Below are positions 34,001-38,417 of a stretch of 64,000 bases of DNA, in pieces. Source of the stretch: Henricia sp. BOLD:AAB3569 (taxonomy: Eukaryota > Echinodermata > Asteroidea > Spinulosida > Echinasteridae); NCBI GenBank assembly GCA_037783545.1, contig JBBELK010000298.1:4836001-4900000 (forward strand). The letters run 5' to 3'. The first letter of the stretch is position 1. Each line of letters starts with the position of its first letter. The notes beneath the pieces were generated by a model. That model had not been told where the DNA came from and searched no databases. It saw only the letters and a list, made by a program, of their open reading frames with translations. Position numbers and translations under genes: made by a program.

Positions 34001-34717
34001 CTGTGTGTAAAATGTGCTATATAAGAATTGGACATTATTATTATGTTGTCTGCTTTCAGGTGTCCATAGGAACCATATGGTATGGACTGAGTATTAAGGA
34101 CGCAATTCAGCGCAGACGTATTCACCATCAGCTGCAGCCAAATGTGGTCACATACGAGCCAGGTTATGATCAGGTAAGCACGGGCTACCTGGGGCCAATT
34201 TCATAAAGCTGTTTAGCAAAACAAATTGTTAAATCCAACATTTGTTTGCTTCATAAAAATGGGTTTTTAGCAAAATCTTATGTAATGTATATTACAATTT
34301 ACTGGTGTTCTGCTATTCTTGCTAAAAACATAAGTTGATATACAATTTTGACGATTAACCCATTTTTATAAAGCAAACAAATTTTGGATTAAGCAAATTG
34401 TTTTGCTAAACAGCTTTATGAAATTGGTCCCAGCTAAGAGCAAGTACGATTGGCCACTAGACTTGACCAATGGTTAGACGTCATTCTGGGAACACACATG
34501 CGCACTAACATTCAAGTGCGAACAAAAACTTGCACGGTTTATACAATTTAATTGTCTTTTTCTTTTGAAGGTAATCATCAATGGTCTTAAAGCAAAAGGA
34601 AACCACCCCAAGGAGTCTACCAGTGGATGCGTCGTCGTGGGTATACTACGGGATGCAGAGGGATACCTGAATGCGTATTCTGATGACAGGAAAGGAGGCT
34701 ATCCTGCTGGGATTTGA
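1252..34717 (+). CDS. GGT: Gamma-glutamyltransferase (glutathione hydrolase), 10 exons seen, first exon outside the window
   Basis: This is a type II membrane ecto-enzyme that cleaves the gamma-glutamyl bond of glutathione and transfers or hydrolyses the glutamyl group. Ten exons total 1774 nt. With the two bases carried over from the missing first exon this is exactly 592 codons including the stop, so every junction is in phase. The order is: basic cytosolic stub and one transmembrane segment (exon 1252-1476), the large subunit (23370-29916), then the small subunit. The small subunit starts at the Thr in SGTSHM (codon 31596-31598), the expected self-cleavage nucleophile. Also present are DAREVAP (substrate-carboxylate Arg), STINLY, NNEMDDF, RPMSSM and GAAGGS, all expected of an active enzyme. 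The ending [11 protein letters not shown] resembles the family C terminus. Intron 1 is about 22 kb and contains antisense TRIM sequences. No AATAAA was found in the first 900 bp after the stop; one lies at 35641. Confidence 0.93.
1525..1549. repeat. (TCA)n microsatellite
   Basis: About eight TCA units lie just inside GGT intron 1. The second copy at the end of the window has the same run, one unit or so longer. Confidence 0.9.
2097..2470. mobile_element. Inverted-repeat MITE, copy 1
   Basis: The left end CATTGAACAAAG.TTTAAAGG and about 55 following bases reappear as the reverse complement at 2412-2470, ending CTTTGTTCAATG. A second copy of the same size and arms lies at 60958-61324, flanked by TA on both sides. 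It has no coding capacity. The ends resemble a non-autonomous cut-and-paste element, and its family is not identified. Confidence 0.75.
2548..2735 (+). mobile_element. tRNA-derived SINE fragment
   Basis: A B-box-like GGTTCAAATCCTGGTC is followed by CCCTTGAGCAAGGCACTTTAC, a body motif widespread in animal tRNA-derived SINEs. The A-box half is degenerate. Related minus-strand fragments lie at 50793-50960 and 56330-56450. Confidence 0.6.
3597..3745. mobile_element. TTAA-flanked foldback MITE, diverged copy
   Basis: The arms TTTAGACGCAGGCTTGTCAA and its complement ending GCCTGCGTCTTTAA form a hairpin of about 149 bp. Length, loop (CTATGGAGCTG) and arms match the better preserved copies at 23732-23874 and 32967-33106. 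Confidence 0.75.
3757..4190. repeat. Cluster of AGTTGC/GCAACT direct and inverted repeats
   Basis: The hexamer AGTTGC or its complement recurs many times in 430 bp, often as GCAACTGATCAGTTGC or within TTGCTGTCGATGTG, giving overlapping short palindromes. A similar organisation based on CAACTCGT is at 44380-45060. No gene is seen here. Confidence 0.7.
4286..4650. mobile_element. Repeat with poly-G/C and GTCGGCAAAATCATGG core, copy 1
   Basis: A G-rich stretch, a run of about 18 G, then TTTTGTCGGCAAAATCATGG and a C-rich end with CTGAGCGACAC and GAGCTTGCTAC. The same modules in the same order are at 16190-16560, so this is a dispersed element. Its ends are not defined. Confidence 0.65.
4891..5190. 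mobile_element. Terminal-inverted-repeat element, 300 bp
   Basis: The left end AACTCTGGATGCTAGGATAG and following GGCGACA match the complement of the right end (TGTCGCCCTATTGCGGCATC, then CAGAGTT) with few mismatches. Internally TAGGGCGACA recurs four times. There is no coding capacity. Confidence 0.72.
5500..5565. repeat. Short tandem repeat, ~20-bp unit
   Basis: About three units of TTTCATCTGTGCATGTAGA, with a diverged unit near 5585. Confidence 0.7.
5985..6112. mobile_element. Diverged copy of the 50965-51110 hairpin element
   Basis: GTTTAGACCCAATTACCATGG with following GCAAC.GACGTCACACT corresponds to the right arm at 51048-51100. The left side (TTGCCATGGTTTTTGGTTCT) gives a weak inverted arm. 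Confidence 0.5.
6180..6365. repeat. Paralogue of the sequence just upstream of the GGT anchor exon
   Basis: This stretch matches 1010-1195 and 63440-63640: TTAGAAAACCA, TACCATTTTGGAC.GAAAT, TCATGTGGTGTTTG.TACC, GGGTCA.TGCAAATGAT and the terminal CCTTTAA. It lies about 5 kb inside intron 1. The segment in front of the anchor exon is thus a dispersed repeat and not a gene-specific promoter. Confidence 0.75.
6445..8385 (-). CDS. TRIM-type RING/B-box protein with C-terminal propeller-like domain (predicted E3 ubiquitin ligase)
   Basis: An intact single-exon reading frame of 646 residues. A RING finger (Cys21, 24, 36, His38, Cys41, 44, 61, 64) would recruit an E2 enzyme. A first B-box begins at CQGC (108-111) and a second at CGKHPDQ (about 170-212). 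A long charged heptad-rich segment (about 215-345) should form the TRIM coiled coil for dimerisation. The last 260 residues carry repeated short beta-strand motifs typical of the NHL/beta-propeller tails of invertebrate TRIM2/3/56-like proteins. This architecture is seen directly; ligase activity and target are inferred. The ATG is preceded by CCAATTTTTAG/ATAAAG, a probable acceptor ending a 5'-UTR intron, conserved in the duplicate at 17536. The gene lies antisense inside GGT intron 1. Confidence 0.9.
   Translation of the reverse strand: MASDVTAESLLETISTGHLECSICSCRFKQPKLLDCLHSYCLQCLQKLIQHQTPDRTKLTCPLCRRETKLSGSGVNGLPNDFRLSALVEEFTIQEKLLKKGQESVIKCQGCDEQNQAISRCMDCEHFLCQECQKAHERLSLMKSHKIYTLAQFQSGEIIYRSKLREEVPKCGKHPDQSLNIYCDTCKQLVCTTCSVLQHVKHSLVDLHEAVKQCKKTIGDSFAAADNSKTQFSNTIKVTDTMRKKMDAAFTDTKKKISRKADEEVAKIRAEEKKLVRETEKIYKERVSKFEAVQASNSNELTKSKQKLEEVNLLVTQASHYEILELQNKVLHNLTELAKKRPENVPEGLSFMDFEESDEKFVGKLVTKKQWQPVKWKLKTRLGPSKAIELGTVPLFAVLSNNSFVGIRENGTKVFTCSLSKTRSHHLAATPTTFDVQDLQITGLKSVHSIAVNKDDQFILLDQHTVKVFNTQCQLLQQFKLHHAQHSKPTCLAVDGNNLIAVGYRGSEEISLHNPDGSHIRTVYAPGVSNYLTIYKQQLIYTHHSERKLYSISYDDTGKMIFSVDMTSHTEENKWPCDVCCDSNGNIYVAVGRWQILSDILQYSPDGQYIASCAISACEDPCAITLTPQGDLVVAGWNTIYVYQKA
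8386..8680 (-). promoter_or_regulatory. 5' flank / 5' UTR of the TRIM gene, shared with its duplicate
   Basis: Roughly 300 bp upstream of the ATG align with 17537-17880 upstream of the truncated duplicate, so the duplication included leader and possible promoter sequence. Reading on the minus strand, GGA/GTAAGAG near 8450 could be the donor of a short 5'-UTR intron ending at the acceptor before the ATG. That donor is changed in the duplicate. The distal end merges into a hairpin repeat (8565-8720). Confidence 0.5.
8565..8720. mobile_element. Half of the modular hairpin family (ATGAGGG arm)
   Basis: It contains TATACAAACATTGACTGCAA, then TGAGGG, GGTTAAGATTATAGGCC and GGTGATCTCGAA, matching one arm of the hairpins at 17775-17945 and 46770-46950. 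The opposite arm is missing. Confidence 0.65.
9270..9420. repeat. Dispersed repeat with CCATGCATGGATTTTT and ATTACTGC modules
   Basis: The module order ACACA.CCATG.TGGATTTTT, GGTTTT.GAAGTA, TATTACTGC and GGCAGTTTAT recurs at 33246-33350. Parts are at 5880-5960, 6130-6170 and, inverted, 59440-59525. Confidence 0.65.
9896..10053. mobile_element. Hairpin (foldback) element
   Basis: GGGTCATGGGTCACTATTG and CAGATCGGGAGAGAACAA on the left pair with TTGTTCTCTCCCAATCTG and CAATAGTGACCCGTGAC on the right, about 45 bp per arm with a few bulges. Confidence 0.75.
10057..10094. repeat. Poly-C run of 38 bases
   Basis: An uninterrupted run of 38 C. Length in such runs is prone to assembly error. Confidence 0.95.
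10470..10905. repeat. Tandem repeats built on CAAGTCAAGTC
   Basis: A unit of about 30 bp (GAGTCCCAAGTCAAGTCAAA plus CTGCCTTC) repeats about five times from 10470 to 10605. It is followed by three copies of an 18-bp unit (GGTTATGTTGGTCAAGTC) and, after a gap, two more CAAGTCAAGTCATTTG units at 10845-10905. The reading frames here are repeat artefacts. Confidence 0.8.
11622..11680. repeat. Poly-C tracts followed by poly-A
   Basis: Two C runs of about 18 and 24 bases separated by GCACCCCCT, ending in A8. The proline-rich frames across it are artefacts. Confidence 0.9.
13193..13377. mobile_element. Inverted-repeat element nested in the hAT-like element
   Basis: AAACCCGGAGGTCGGAGGTA at the left is the near-perfect complement of TACCTCCGACCTCCGGGTTT at the right. 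Internally CCGGAGGTAGG and TACCCGGATG are further partial copies of the same motif. Confidence 0.72.
14365..14761. mobile_element. Terminal-inverted-repeat element, ~397 bp
   Basis: GGGCTGCGTTCTAAACACGC at the left pairs with GCGTATGTAGAACGCAGCCC at the right, and the stem continues through GAACAGTTCGTTAGCG / CAACGTTTGCAAACGTTC. Reading frames across it on both strands show no known domain. Confidence 0.7.
15230..15480. mobile_element. Self-similar repeat with GTCCACACGG and CTTACTCACGAG motifs
   Basis: GTCCACACGG occurs twice, AACGACG/CGTCGTTGGTA are inverted partners, and CTCGTAAGTA and CTTACTCACGAG recur inverted. It resembles in style the elements at 18112, 26668, 26959 and 33450. Confidence 0.5.
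15490..15650. repeat. Three dispersed copies of TACACCAATAAG
   Basis: The motif TACACCAATAAGGCACCA or close variants appears at about 15494, 15548 and 15630. No other structure was found. Confidence 0.6.
15740..15778. repeat. Perfect short hairpin
   Basis: CCATACTCATACATG pairs with CATGTATGAGTATGG around a short loop. Confidence 0.8.
15779..15960. mobile_element. Truncated copy of the TTGACCCCTTTC element
   Basis: ATTGACCCCCTTCG, TTTTGGGAGTCAAAT.ATGC, GGAAGCGATGTGCGTGCGCG and GCTATGGACACAC follow the same order as in the full element at 48097-48344. The right terminus is missing. Confidence 0.75.
16190..16560. mobile_element. Repeat with poly-G/C and GTCGGCAAAATCATGG core, copy 2
   Basis: It shares with 4286-4650 the G-rich left part, TTTTGTCGACAAAATCATGG, GATAAAATGGCACGGCAAT, and the C-rich right part with CTGAGCGACACC and GGAGCTTGCTAC. 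Confidence 0.65.
16680..17026. mobile_element. Inserted inverted-repeat sequence interrupting the truncated TRIM copy
   Basis: GTCTTCTTAACTGGG, then TTATGTTTGTAACATGGAC at the left, is answered by GTCCATGTTATGAACATAA and TCTTTAAGAAAGAC at 16908-16941. TRIM homology begins abruptly just downstream at about 17027. The insertion, or a deletion using it, is the likely cause of the TRIM truncation. Confidence 0.5.
17027..17536 (-). pseudogene. Truncated TRIM duplicate (RING and first B-box only)
   Basis: About 170 codons align with the start of the complete TRIM gene at 6445-8385, beginning at the same MAS.VTAESLL start. The RING cysteines/histidine and the first B-box ([22 protein letters not shown]) are kept. 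The first ligand Cys of the second B-box is now Trp (VPKWGKH against VPKCGKH), and homology stops there. The frame then runs into unrelated sequence, so the second B-box, coiled coil and propeller are gone. The acceptor before the ATG is conserved (TTTTTCAG/ATAAAG). A short RING/B-box protein could still be made, but loss of the dimerisation coil makes pseudogene more likely. Confidence 0.8.
17775..17945. mobile_element. Modular hairpin family, near-complete copy
   Basis: The left arm (CTGCAATGAGGGACGTCGTT, then ATATAGGCCCAAGGGGATCT) pairs with the right arm (CACTGGGGGCTTATAATGTT, then ATGATCCAAATAAAAAGCAG and TCAATATTT). One arm carries ATGAGGG and the other the complement of TTTATTTGG, as in the copies at 45-47 kb. 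Confidence 0.7.
18112..18906. mobile_element. CCCGGGGA-rich element with TTCACACT ends
   Basis: AGCCCTTTTCACACT at the left is complementary to AGTGTGAAAGGGGCT at the right. Both sub-terminal regions are packed with TTCCCGGGGA-type palindromes. AAA flanks both sides. There is no coding capacity. Confidence 0.75.
19091..19535. repeat. Second copy of the right part of the 38830-39631 element
   Basis: Shared blocks in order with 39341-39631: TTTACTT.AAAAGAGCTTC, GTGAGCCACAATTT, TTTTCCATTCAATACTGCAC, CTCAGGATGACGTCAAAACC and the G-rich end. Confidence 0.8.
20075..20430. repeat. Dispersed repeat with CATTTCGCCC motifs, copy 1
   Basis: ATTGGTATCTCGAAAATCAG, TTTACGCCTAACTTACACAA, TAGTTTTCGTCTCATGAGAC and several CATTTCGCCC/CAAATGCCCC units. 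It matches 38418-38660 over more than 200 bp. Confidence 0.8.
20540..20755. mobile_element. Long hairpin element
   Basis: CTAGACTGGTTTCCTGTCCT and TTACTTCCCCTTCATC pair with GATGAAGGGATAGTAAATAT and CCAGTCTAG. The stem extends outward through GGTCAACAC/GTGTTGACC and TATGCGCATG/CATGCGCATA. Confidence 0.78.
20771..23369. other. Intron 1 sequence with no recognised gene or element
   Basis: AT-rich from about 22500, with scattered ACATGTAC motifs. ORFs here are short and non-repetitive, with no family resemblance. A pyrimidine stretch leads to the acceptor at 23368-23369. Confidence 0.6.
23370..23593 (+). CDS. GGT: GGT exon: start of the catalytic ectodomain
   Basis: The acceptor TTTGTAATTTTTAG and the donor CCAAAG/GTTATT bound it. 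It encodes [20 protein letters not shown], then [16 protein letters not shown] and [10 protein letters not shown]. The glycine-rich turn and the Arg of DAREVAP, which binds the substrate alpha-carboxylate in the family, are intact. Confidence 0.93.
23732..23874. mobile_element. TTAA-flanked foldback MITE, copy 2
   Basis: TTAAAGGCACAGGCTCGTC at the left and GACGAGCCTGTGCCTTTAA at the right, with a stem of about 60 bp. TTAA at both ends suggests piggyBac-type mobilisation. It lies inside GGT intron 2. Confidence 0.85.
24153..24345 (+). CDS. GGT: GGT exon
   Basis: The acceptor TTATTTTGCAG and the donor ATGAG/GTACAT bound it. It encodes [20 protein letters not shown], then [20 protein letters not shown], the conserved AVPGE block of the large subunit. 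Confidence 0.93.
24505..24585 (-). mobile_element. tRNA-derived SINE head fragment
   Basis: On the minus strand, GTTCGAATCCCGGTGGAGCC matches a T-arm/B-box and AGCTCACTTGATAGCC an A-box-like segment, about 40 bp apart. The cloverleaf does not close, so this is not a tRNA gene. Confidence 0.5.
24592..25606. repeat. 17-bp minisatellite, about 60 units, in GGT intron 3
   Basis: The unit is GATGACCACTTCAACGA. Variants are confined to two places: GATG/GATC/GTTG, and ACGA/ACCA/ATGA. They occur in blocks: ACGA units to about 24905, ACCA to about 25190, a few ACGA, ACCA again to about 25510, then ACGA and ATGA. GATC variants appear only after about 24975. Because 17 is not a multiple of 3, all frames read the same 17-residue peptide period. 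Confidence 0.95.
25795..25835. mobile_element. Solo terminus of the 34881-35811 element family
   Basis: GGCTGTGTTACGGTTTGCGC, then ATGTGCCAAAT, matches the end sequences of that element. No partner end lies nearby. Confidence 0.6.
26208..26368 (+). CDS. GGT: GGT exon
   Basis: The acceptor CCATTTTTCACAG and the donor GACAAAG/GTACTG bound it. It encodes [20 protein letters not shown], then [20 protein letters not shown], matching the family's conserved GA..FY.G region. NST is a possible N-glycosylation site in the ectodomain. Confidence 0.93.
26465..26580. mobile_element. Fragment of a GGGGCCAATTTCAT repeat
   Basis: GGGGCCAATTTCATGGCACT at the left and TAGTATTCATGAAATTTT at the right are weakly inverted. 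The terminus matches the hairpin at 34191-34432. Confidence 0.55.
26668..26907. mobile_element. GGTTGAGTTC/CAACCCTG-rich element with TTCACACT ends
   Basis: TTGTTTCACACTA at the left and AAGTGTGAAAAGGCC at the right. The interior is alternating AACCCTG, GAGCAGGGTTGAG and CAACC.GG copies in both orientations. Confidence 0.65.
26959..27916. mobile_element. GC-rich element with 43-bp perfect terminal inverted repeats
   Basis: The left end TGCTACGTTTACACCATGTC and the next 23 bases (CCCGGCAGTCCCGGC..) are exactly complementary to the right end. The 960-bp body is much richer in GC than the AT-rich intron around it and is dense in CACCGGGG, CACCGTGG and CGGGAC motifs. Frames across it are GC artefacts. 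It lies in GGT intron 4. No target duplication was recognised. Confidence 0.88.
28187..28333 (+). CDS. GGT: GGT exon
   Basis: The acceptor GGACTATCCCACCAG and the donor CTTGAAG/GTGGGT bound it. It encodes [20 protein letters not shown], then [20 protein letters not shown], where NPPPGSG is the usual substrate-pocket loop of the large subunit. Confidence 0.92.
28495..28615 (+). mobile_element. tRNA-related SINE fragment
   Basis: TGGTCTGGTTAGAAGAG (A-box-like), ACTTGTAATC (anticodon-arm-like) and TCCCTGGTTTGAATCTGAG (B-box-like) are spaced as in a tRNA. It lacks a matching acceptor stem and runs into an unrelated tail. Confidence 0.5.
28810..29315. mobile_element. piggyBac-like non-autonomous element (TTAA site)
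   Basis: TTAACTCTTTCAGTGCCAA at the left is the exact complement of TTGGCACTGAAAGAGTTAA at the right, and both ends coincide with TTAA. The 506-bp body has internal TGTACGGC/GCCGTACA-type repeats and no transposase. It is inside GGT intron 5. Confidence 0.85.
29780..29916 (+). CDS. GGT: GGT exon
   Basis: The acceptor GCATTGTCTTAAAG, the donor GAAGAG/GTACAG. It encodes [20 protein letters not shown], then [20 protein letters not shown]. The [12 protein letters not shown] block is diagnostic of the family. The AG was chosen because it alone keeps phase with the flanking exons. Confidence 0.9.
29931..30577. mobile_element. AGTAAGCTCCGCCCA element, copy 1
   Basis: TTAAGCTCCGCCCATTTAGC at the left and GGGCAGAGCTTACTGGATCG at the right are inverted. 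The whole is the reverse orientation of 60304-60878. It begins 15 bp after the GGT donor at 29917. Confidence 0.8.
31052..31199. mobile_element. Hairpin element (TTTTGGCAACACAGACC), copy 1
   Basis: TTTTGGCAACACAGACCATA, then TTTTC.AGGAAATACCTTTG at the left pairs with CAAAGGTATTTTCTGGAAAA and TATGGTCTGTGTTGCCAAAA at the right. Confidence 0.8.
31479..31663 (+). CDS. GGT: GGT exon carrying the catalytic threonine
   Basis: The acceptor GACTACATCTCCAG and the donor CTCTA/GTAAGC bound it. It encodes [20 protein letters not shown] and then [20 protein letters not shown] and STINLY. The Thr of SGTSHM (codon 31596-31598) is the expected nucleophile and the N terminus of the small subunit after self-cleavage. 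STIN supplies further active-site contacts. The exon lies between two copies of a hairpin element (31052 and 32087). Confidence 0.93.
31925..32046. mobile_element. Hairpin element in GGT intron 7
   Basis: GTGTACAAATTTTCAATATA, ACGCTCGTAACTGGGACGG at the left pair with CCGTCCCTGTTACGAGCGT and TATTGGAAATTTGTACAC at the right. Confidence 0.8.
32087..32210. mobile_element. Hairpin element, copy 2 (half)
   Basis: GGGCCTAAGTTATCTCTTCA through TATGGTCTGTGTTGCCAAAA, then TGCCCCTTTACCGT, matches the right arm and loop of the element at 31052-31199. Confidence 0.75.
32384..32624 (+). CDS. GGT: GGT exon: small-subunit core
   Basis: The acceptor TTTCCCCCACCCCCAG and the donor GCACAG/GTATAG bound it. 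It encodes [40 protein letters not shown] and [18 protein letters not shown]. The NNEMDDF acidic pair, the SSM oxyanion serines and the GAAGG loop are intact. Confidence 0.95.
32967..33106. mobile_element. TTAA-flanked foldback MITE, copy 3
   Basis: TTAAAGGCACAGGCTCGTCA and its complement TGACGAGCCTGTGCCTTTAA enclose a 140-bp hairpin, nearly identical in arms to 23732-23874. It lies in GGT intron 8. Confidence 0.87.
33450..33936. mobile_element. TTCAACTC/GATTCGGC-rich element with TTTACACT-like ends
   Basis: CACCGTGTTTACACTCGA at the left and TCTAGAGTAAACGGGCC at the right are imperfect inverted ends. CGTTTACACT, GATTCGGCAAA, TTCAACTC and GCGAATCGG recur internally in both orientations. Confidence 0.55.
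34060..34173 (+). CDS. GGT: GGT exon
   Basis: The acceptor TTGTCTGCTTTCAG and the donor GATCAG/GTAAGC bound it. It encodes [20 protein letters not shown], then [18 protein letters not shown]. The R.HHQL.PN block is conserved in the family. Confidence 0.93.
34191..34432. mobile_element. GGGGCCAATTTCATAAAGC hairpin element
   Basis: GGGGCCAATTTCATAAAGCT, TTTAGCAAAACAAATTG on the left pairs with CAATTTGCTTAATCC-type sequence and AGCTTTATGAAATTGGTCCC on the right. The stem is about 75 bp. It starts 18 bp after the GGT donor at 34174. Confidence 0.8.
34571..34717 (+). CDS. GGT: GGT terminal coding exon
   Basis: The acceptor TTTTTCTTTTGAAG precedes it. It encodes [40 protein letters not shown] and KGGYPAGI before TGA at 34715-34717. 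The ending D.RKGG.PAG is the family's C-terminal signature. Confidence 0.94.
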   Translation, partial: VIINGLKAKGNHPKESTSGCVVVGILRDAEGYLNAYSDDRKGGYPAGI

Positions 34718-34880
34718 AATTACGGAGAGACAAAGATCACAGTCACGTTTCATCAGTTACTGAGGCAGTGGGTCTATGGGTGAGGTCACAATTCTGTGTG
34801 TGTTACATTTTGGTGACATCAATTCTGCACGACTTCTAACACTAACATGGAATTATGACCTGCGATTTGTGTTAAACTAC

Positions 34881-35811
34881 GGGGCTGTGTCACCGTTTAC
34901 GCATGTGTAGCAAAACTTGAAAAGGTTGGGCTAACTTTTCAAGTTTTCAGGGATGTCAGAGTTCAGGCAATTGCCTGATTTTAGGCTTTTTTTATTTTGT
35001 TCGTCTGTACATAACTGCATATGCTTATGCACATTTCAGGCAAAAGTTCCTGAGATTTCAGGCAATATATTTACCGCCAACTGACATCCCTAAGTTTTGT
35101 CTTTCGAGTATTGCATATCAGATTCAATCTTGGCCATCCCCTAAAATAGGCTTTAGTAATTACGGCTGTGGTGTATTTTTCAACTGTCAAGTTGTCCTGA
35201 AAGCATTATTATTTGTTTTAAACTGGCGCCGTTTGTCATATGTTTAAGCCGTCAAACATTAGTATCACTGGGCGGCCGTCGTTTAAAAGAGAATTTTTAT
35301 CCCATCAAGAAAAAAGGTAAAACTTGGCAGAAACGTCGTCCGATAATTTAGTTGGATACAGCAGTTTATTCAACTTTGATTTCCATCAAATTGGCATGCA
35401 GATTTGATTCTGATCACGGTGCGTTCATCTTTGTGTTGTTCCCCATAGTATGTGTATGGCACGATTAATGCGTCTGCGCTACCGCAGAGAATTACTATCC
35501 ACGCTCTTTTAATCGCGCAATGCCTGTGCCATTGTGATGCACACAATGAACAATTTCAAAATGGGACCAAACAATATTTTTTGAAAGCCACGCTTTGGTT
35601 ACGTTCATTTTAATCTGAAAAGGGAAGATGGCCGCACCCTAATAAAGGTCTATTGTAAACACTCGGGAACACTGTCTAAGTACAGGAACGTATTTATATT
35701 GAAGCACAATAAGCAATGATGTTGTTTACCAAAACACTACATACTTCTAAGTGGGCACGTATGTTAAAAATCGGAATGATTTGGCACATGCGCAAAACAT
35801 GACACAGCCCC
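34881..35811. mobile_element. Terminal-inverted-repeat element, ~930 bp, directly 3' of GGT
   Basis: GGGGCTGTGTCACCGTTTAC, then GCATGTG, pairs with CACATGCGCAAAACATGACA, then CAGCCCC. It has no coding capacity. An AATAAA at 35641 inside it could serve GGT polyadenylation, but nothing proves this. Confidence 0.7.
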
Positions 35812-36196
35812 TTGAACCACTAATTGTGTGTGTCGAATCCAAGACTTAACACAATATGTTATAACTTGTATTGATAACTTAACTTGCTGATAATCCAAAC
35901 ATTTCTGAACTAATTAAAGTTAACACCATCTTCTTTGTTCAGTTTTAGTTAACAGATCTGTTACACTAACAAGACCTGTAACGGATAGCTGCTGAACTAA
36001 CATGAGATATCACACTAACGTGTCCTGAACAATGTTAACCACATTAAAACTGTGTTTTGTCTGAGGTCATAATTTTCATTCATATAACAAATCTGTTAAC
36101 ATATCTTGTTACACAGATATTAACCCATAACACACAGAATAGTGACTTCACCTAATCCGTTGTTTTACACAAGTGCTTTTGTATTGACATGGTAGG
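35812..36196. other. Intergenic, GTTAAC-rich sequence
   Basis: GTTAACA, CTGTTACACTAAC and similar words recur loosely, with one inverted pair (TTAACAGATCTGTTA). No gene is seen. Confidence 0.5.
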
Positions 36197-37039
36197 TCCT
36201 GGGGCTGGTATTAAATTTTTTAAGAATTTTACTTAGTTTTTGGCTGAAGCAAAATTCTTAGCAAAAATCGGTATTTAATTTATGAGTTGAAGTTTCTACT
36301 AATACTTACCGATAAGTATATTTGCTATGCATATATACTTACCGATAAGTATATTTGCTATGCATATGGTTCTTTTGGCAAAGTATTTTAGTTAAGTATT
36401 GGAGTTCGGCGATCGGACTTGAAAGGGCGTGAGTCAGGACACAACAGATTTTTACATACTTGGGAGTTGGGAAACAAGGCATCAATCTTGACGTCATCCA
36501 TGCAATAGTTGCATGGTTGACGTCATCATCCCTTTAAAAATGTCAAATATGGCGCAGCACATAGTTGCATTAGTTGCGGAGTTTATCATCAAAATTAATT
36601 CGGTTGCCGGCGTTGAAAACAAGATTCTATGATTCTCATGAAGGTTTATGCACCAGGCAATACATCGGTAATATTTTTGATTAAATTTGTTGATATCTTC
36701 AAACAAGTGTTGTCCCTTCCTTTAAGCAACTGTACATACATCACATGCACACTGTAACCAGATTTGACCAGTTTCGTTGGGTGCTTGTGTAGCGCGTTTT
36801 GCGTAAGAAATGTGCCCATCAGAAGGCACGGGTTGCGCACGTACATGTATTTGATTGGCTGTTGAGGCAGTTAATGCCTTGAGTAAATTTCGTGACATCA
36901 CAATATTATCTTAGAATTTTACTTACTATTAGGAGAGATTTGAGTACATACGAGATATGTCATTTTCTTAGTGAAGCTAAATACTCAATACAATTTGTCT
37001 TAATTTATGTCTTGAATTGAATACCGCCCTGGCTCCTAT
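36197..37039. mobile_element. Inverted-repeat element with TCCTGGGGC ends
   Basis: TCCTGGGGCTGGTATTAAAT at the left resembles the complement of the right end, AGCCAGGGCGGTATTCAAT. The sub-terminal AATTTTACTTA/CTTAGAATTTTAC words are shared. The ends are imperfect. Confidence 0.5.
36301..36366. repeat. Direct tandem duplication of a 33-bp unit
   Basis: TACTTACCGATAAGTATATT, then TGCTATGCATA, occurs twice in a row. Confidence 0.9.
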
Positions 37040-37644
37040 GGGAAACTGCTGATATAAGCAAAGAGTTACGTCATTATGTCATAGTCTATTGGTACTTGTA
37101 CTCCTGATTCCTTGCTACTTTCAAAAGTGCCCTGACCAAAGTGCCATTTCTGTGGTAGTCAATGACTTTCCATTTCACTAAAAATAATTATATTTGAAAA
37201 TTCACAGAAATTACTTTTGTTTTAATGTTGTCTACATACATCGAAAAGAACCTCAAGCCCAAGTGGTATACTCCCTTAGGTTTTTCCCCCCAAGACCTCT
37301 GACACACCGGGCAGATGCTATATGGTACTCCCTCAGGTTTTCCCCCAGAACTCAACATTGCACTGACTAAGCGGGTTCCGAGGGGTAATATTTGTGGAGA
37401 TTCCCACTACAGAGATGAAAGGTTCAACTTAAAGCAAATTCCTATGCACTTTGGCTGCGTAAGTTCAATAAAGTATGAAATAATGTGGCTGCTGATGTCT
37501 AGTAGCCTAAGTTGTGGTTTTAACGTGAAATTTTAATTGAAACCATGCATAATATAGACGAATCCCAAATTAGCCCGTTCTGCGCACTTCCGCATTGAAA
37601 CCGAGGGTCTTCGTGTCAAGTCGGCAGTACGCATGAGCTACAGG

Positions 37645-38295
37645 TAGCGCTGGGAGTTACCGTTTATTTTTTTAAACGTCAATTTAACGTTCGTTTAAAC
37701 ATTTAAACGAATAGTAAACATAACAAAAAGTAAAACTTATTACCGCGCTCGCAATATAAAGTTCTTTGACCTGGTATCATGTGCGTTCGCGCGGTACCAC
37801 TGACACTTTATTGAATTGGAGCATACATGATGCAGGCCACGAAAGTTCAGCTAGGCTTTGCTGTAATTGGATACTTTCGAGAAGTCACTCAAACCCAAAG
37901 AGAGAATGGAATCAATAACAGTTCCAACACAACTACGATCGTCGGCTCCACAGTTTACCGCCCTGCTTTGAATTCAACTTGCAAGATGAAACCGAAAACC
38001 ATCAGTAAAATCGCTTCCGCCCGCGAACGCAACTGTACAAAGCATCTTCGGCTTGAAACCACAAAGGTTACTGACCGTTGGGCTCATCACAGCGGTATGC
38101 TGCCTGCATTCTTTCAGAACAAAACTGGCTGCCTCTTTAGAAATTTCCGGCGGCGCAAACTGGCCATTAGATCTTTGAAAAAGGGAGGATCGTTTTTTCA
38201 CAAGTTGGTTTCGGATATCCGTTTAGCATTTTTCTAAACGGATAGTTACATTTCGGTCGTTTAAACGTTTGAACATTTACACGGTCGCAGCACTA
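37645..38295. mobile_element. hAT-like non-autonomous element with 8-bp target duplication
   Basis: GCTACAGG lies directly on both sides (37637-37644 and 38296-38303), the 8-bp target duplication expected of hAT transposition. The termini are TAGCGCTGGGA and, complemented, TAGTGCTGCGA. Sub-terminal GTTTAAACG/CGTTTAAAC words are inverted. A frame of 136 codons (37827-38237) inside has no BED finger or hAT transposase motif and is left unassigned. Confidence 0.85.
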
Positions 38296-38417
38296 GCTAC
38301 AGGTACAGTATATTGTACAGTGACTGTGTACGTGTGCTGTTCTGCATGGCATGCTGGACTTATTGTGCATTTACGTGCGTACAGTAGTTCACTTGCGGGT
38401 TTGATCAAGAGGCTCTT

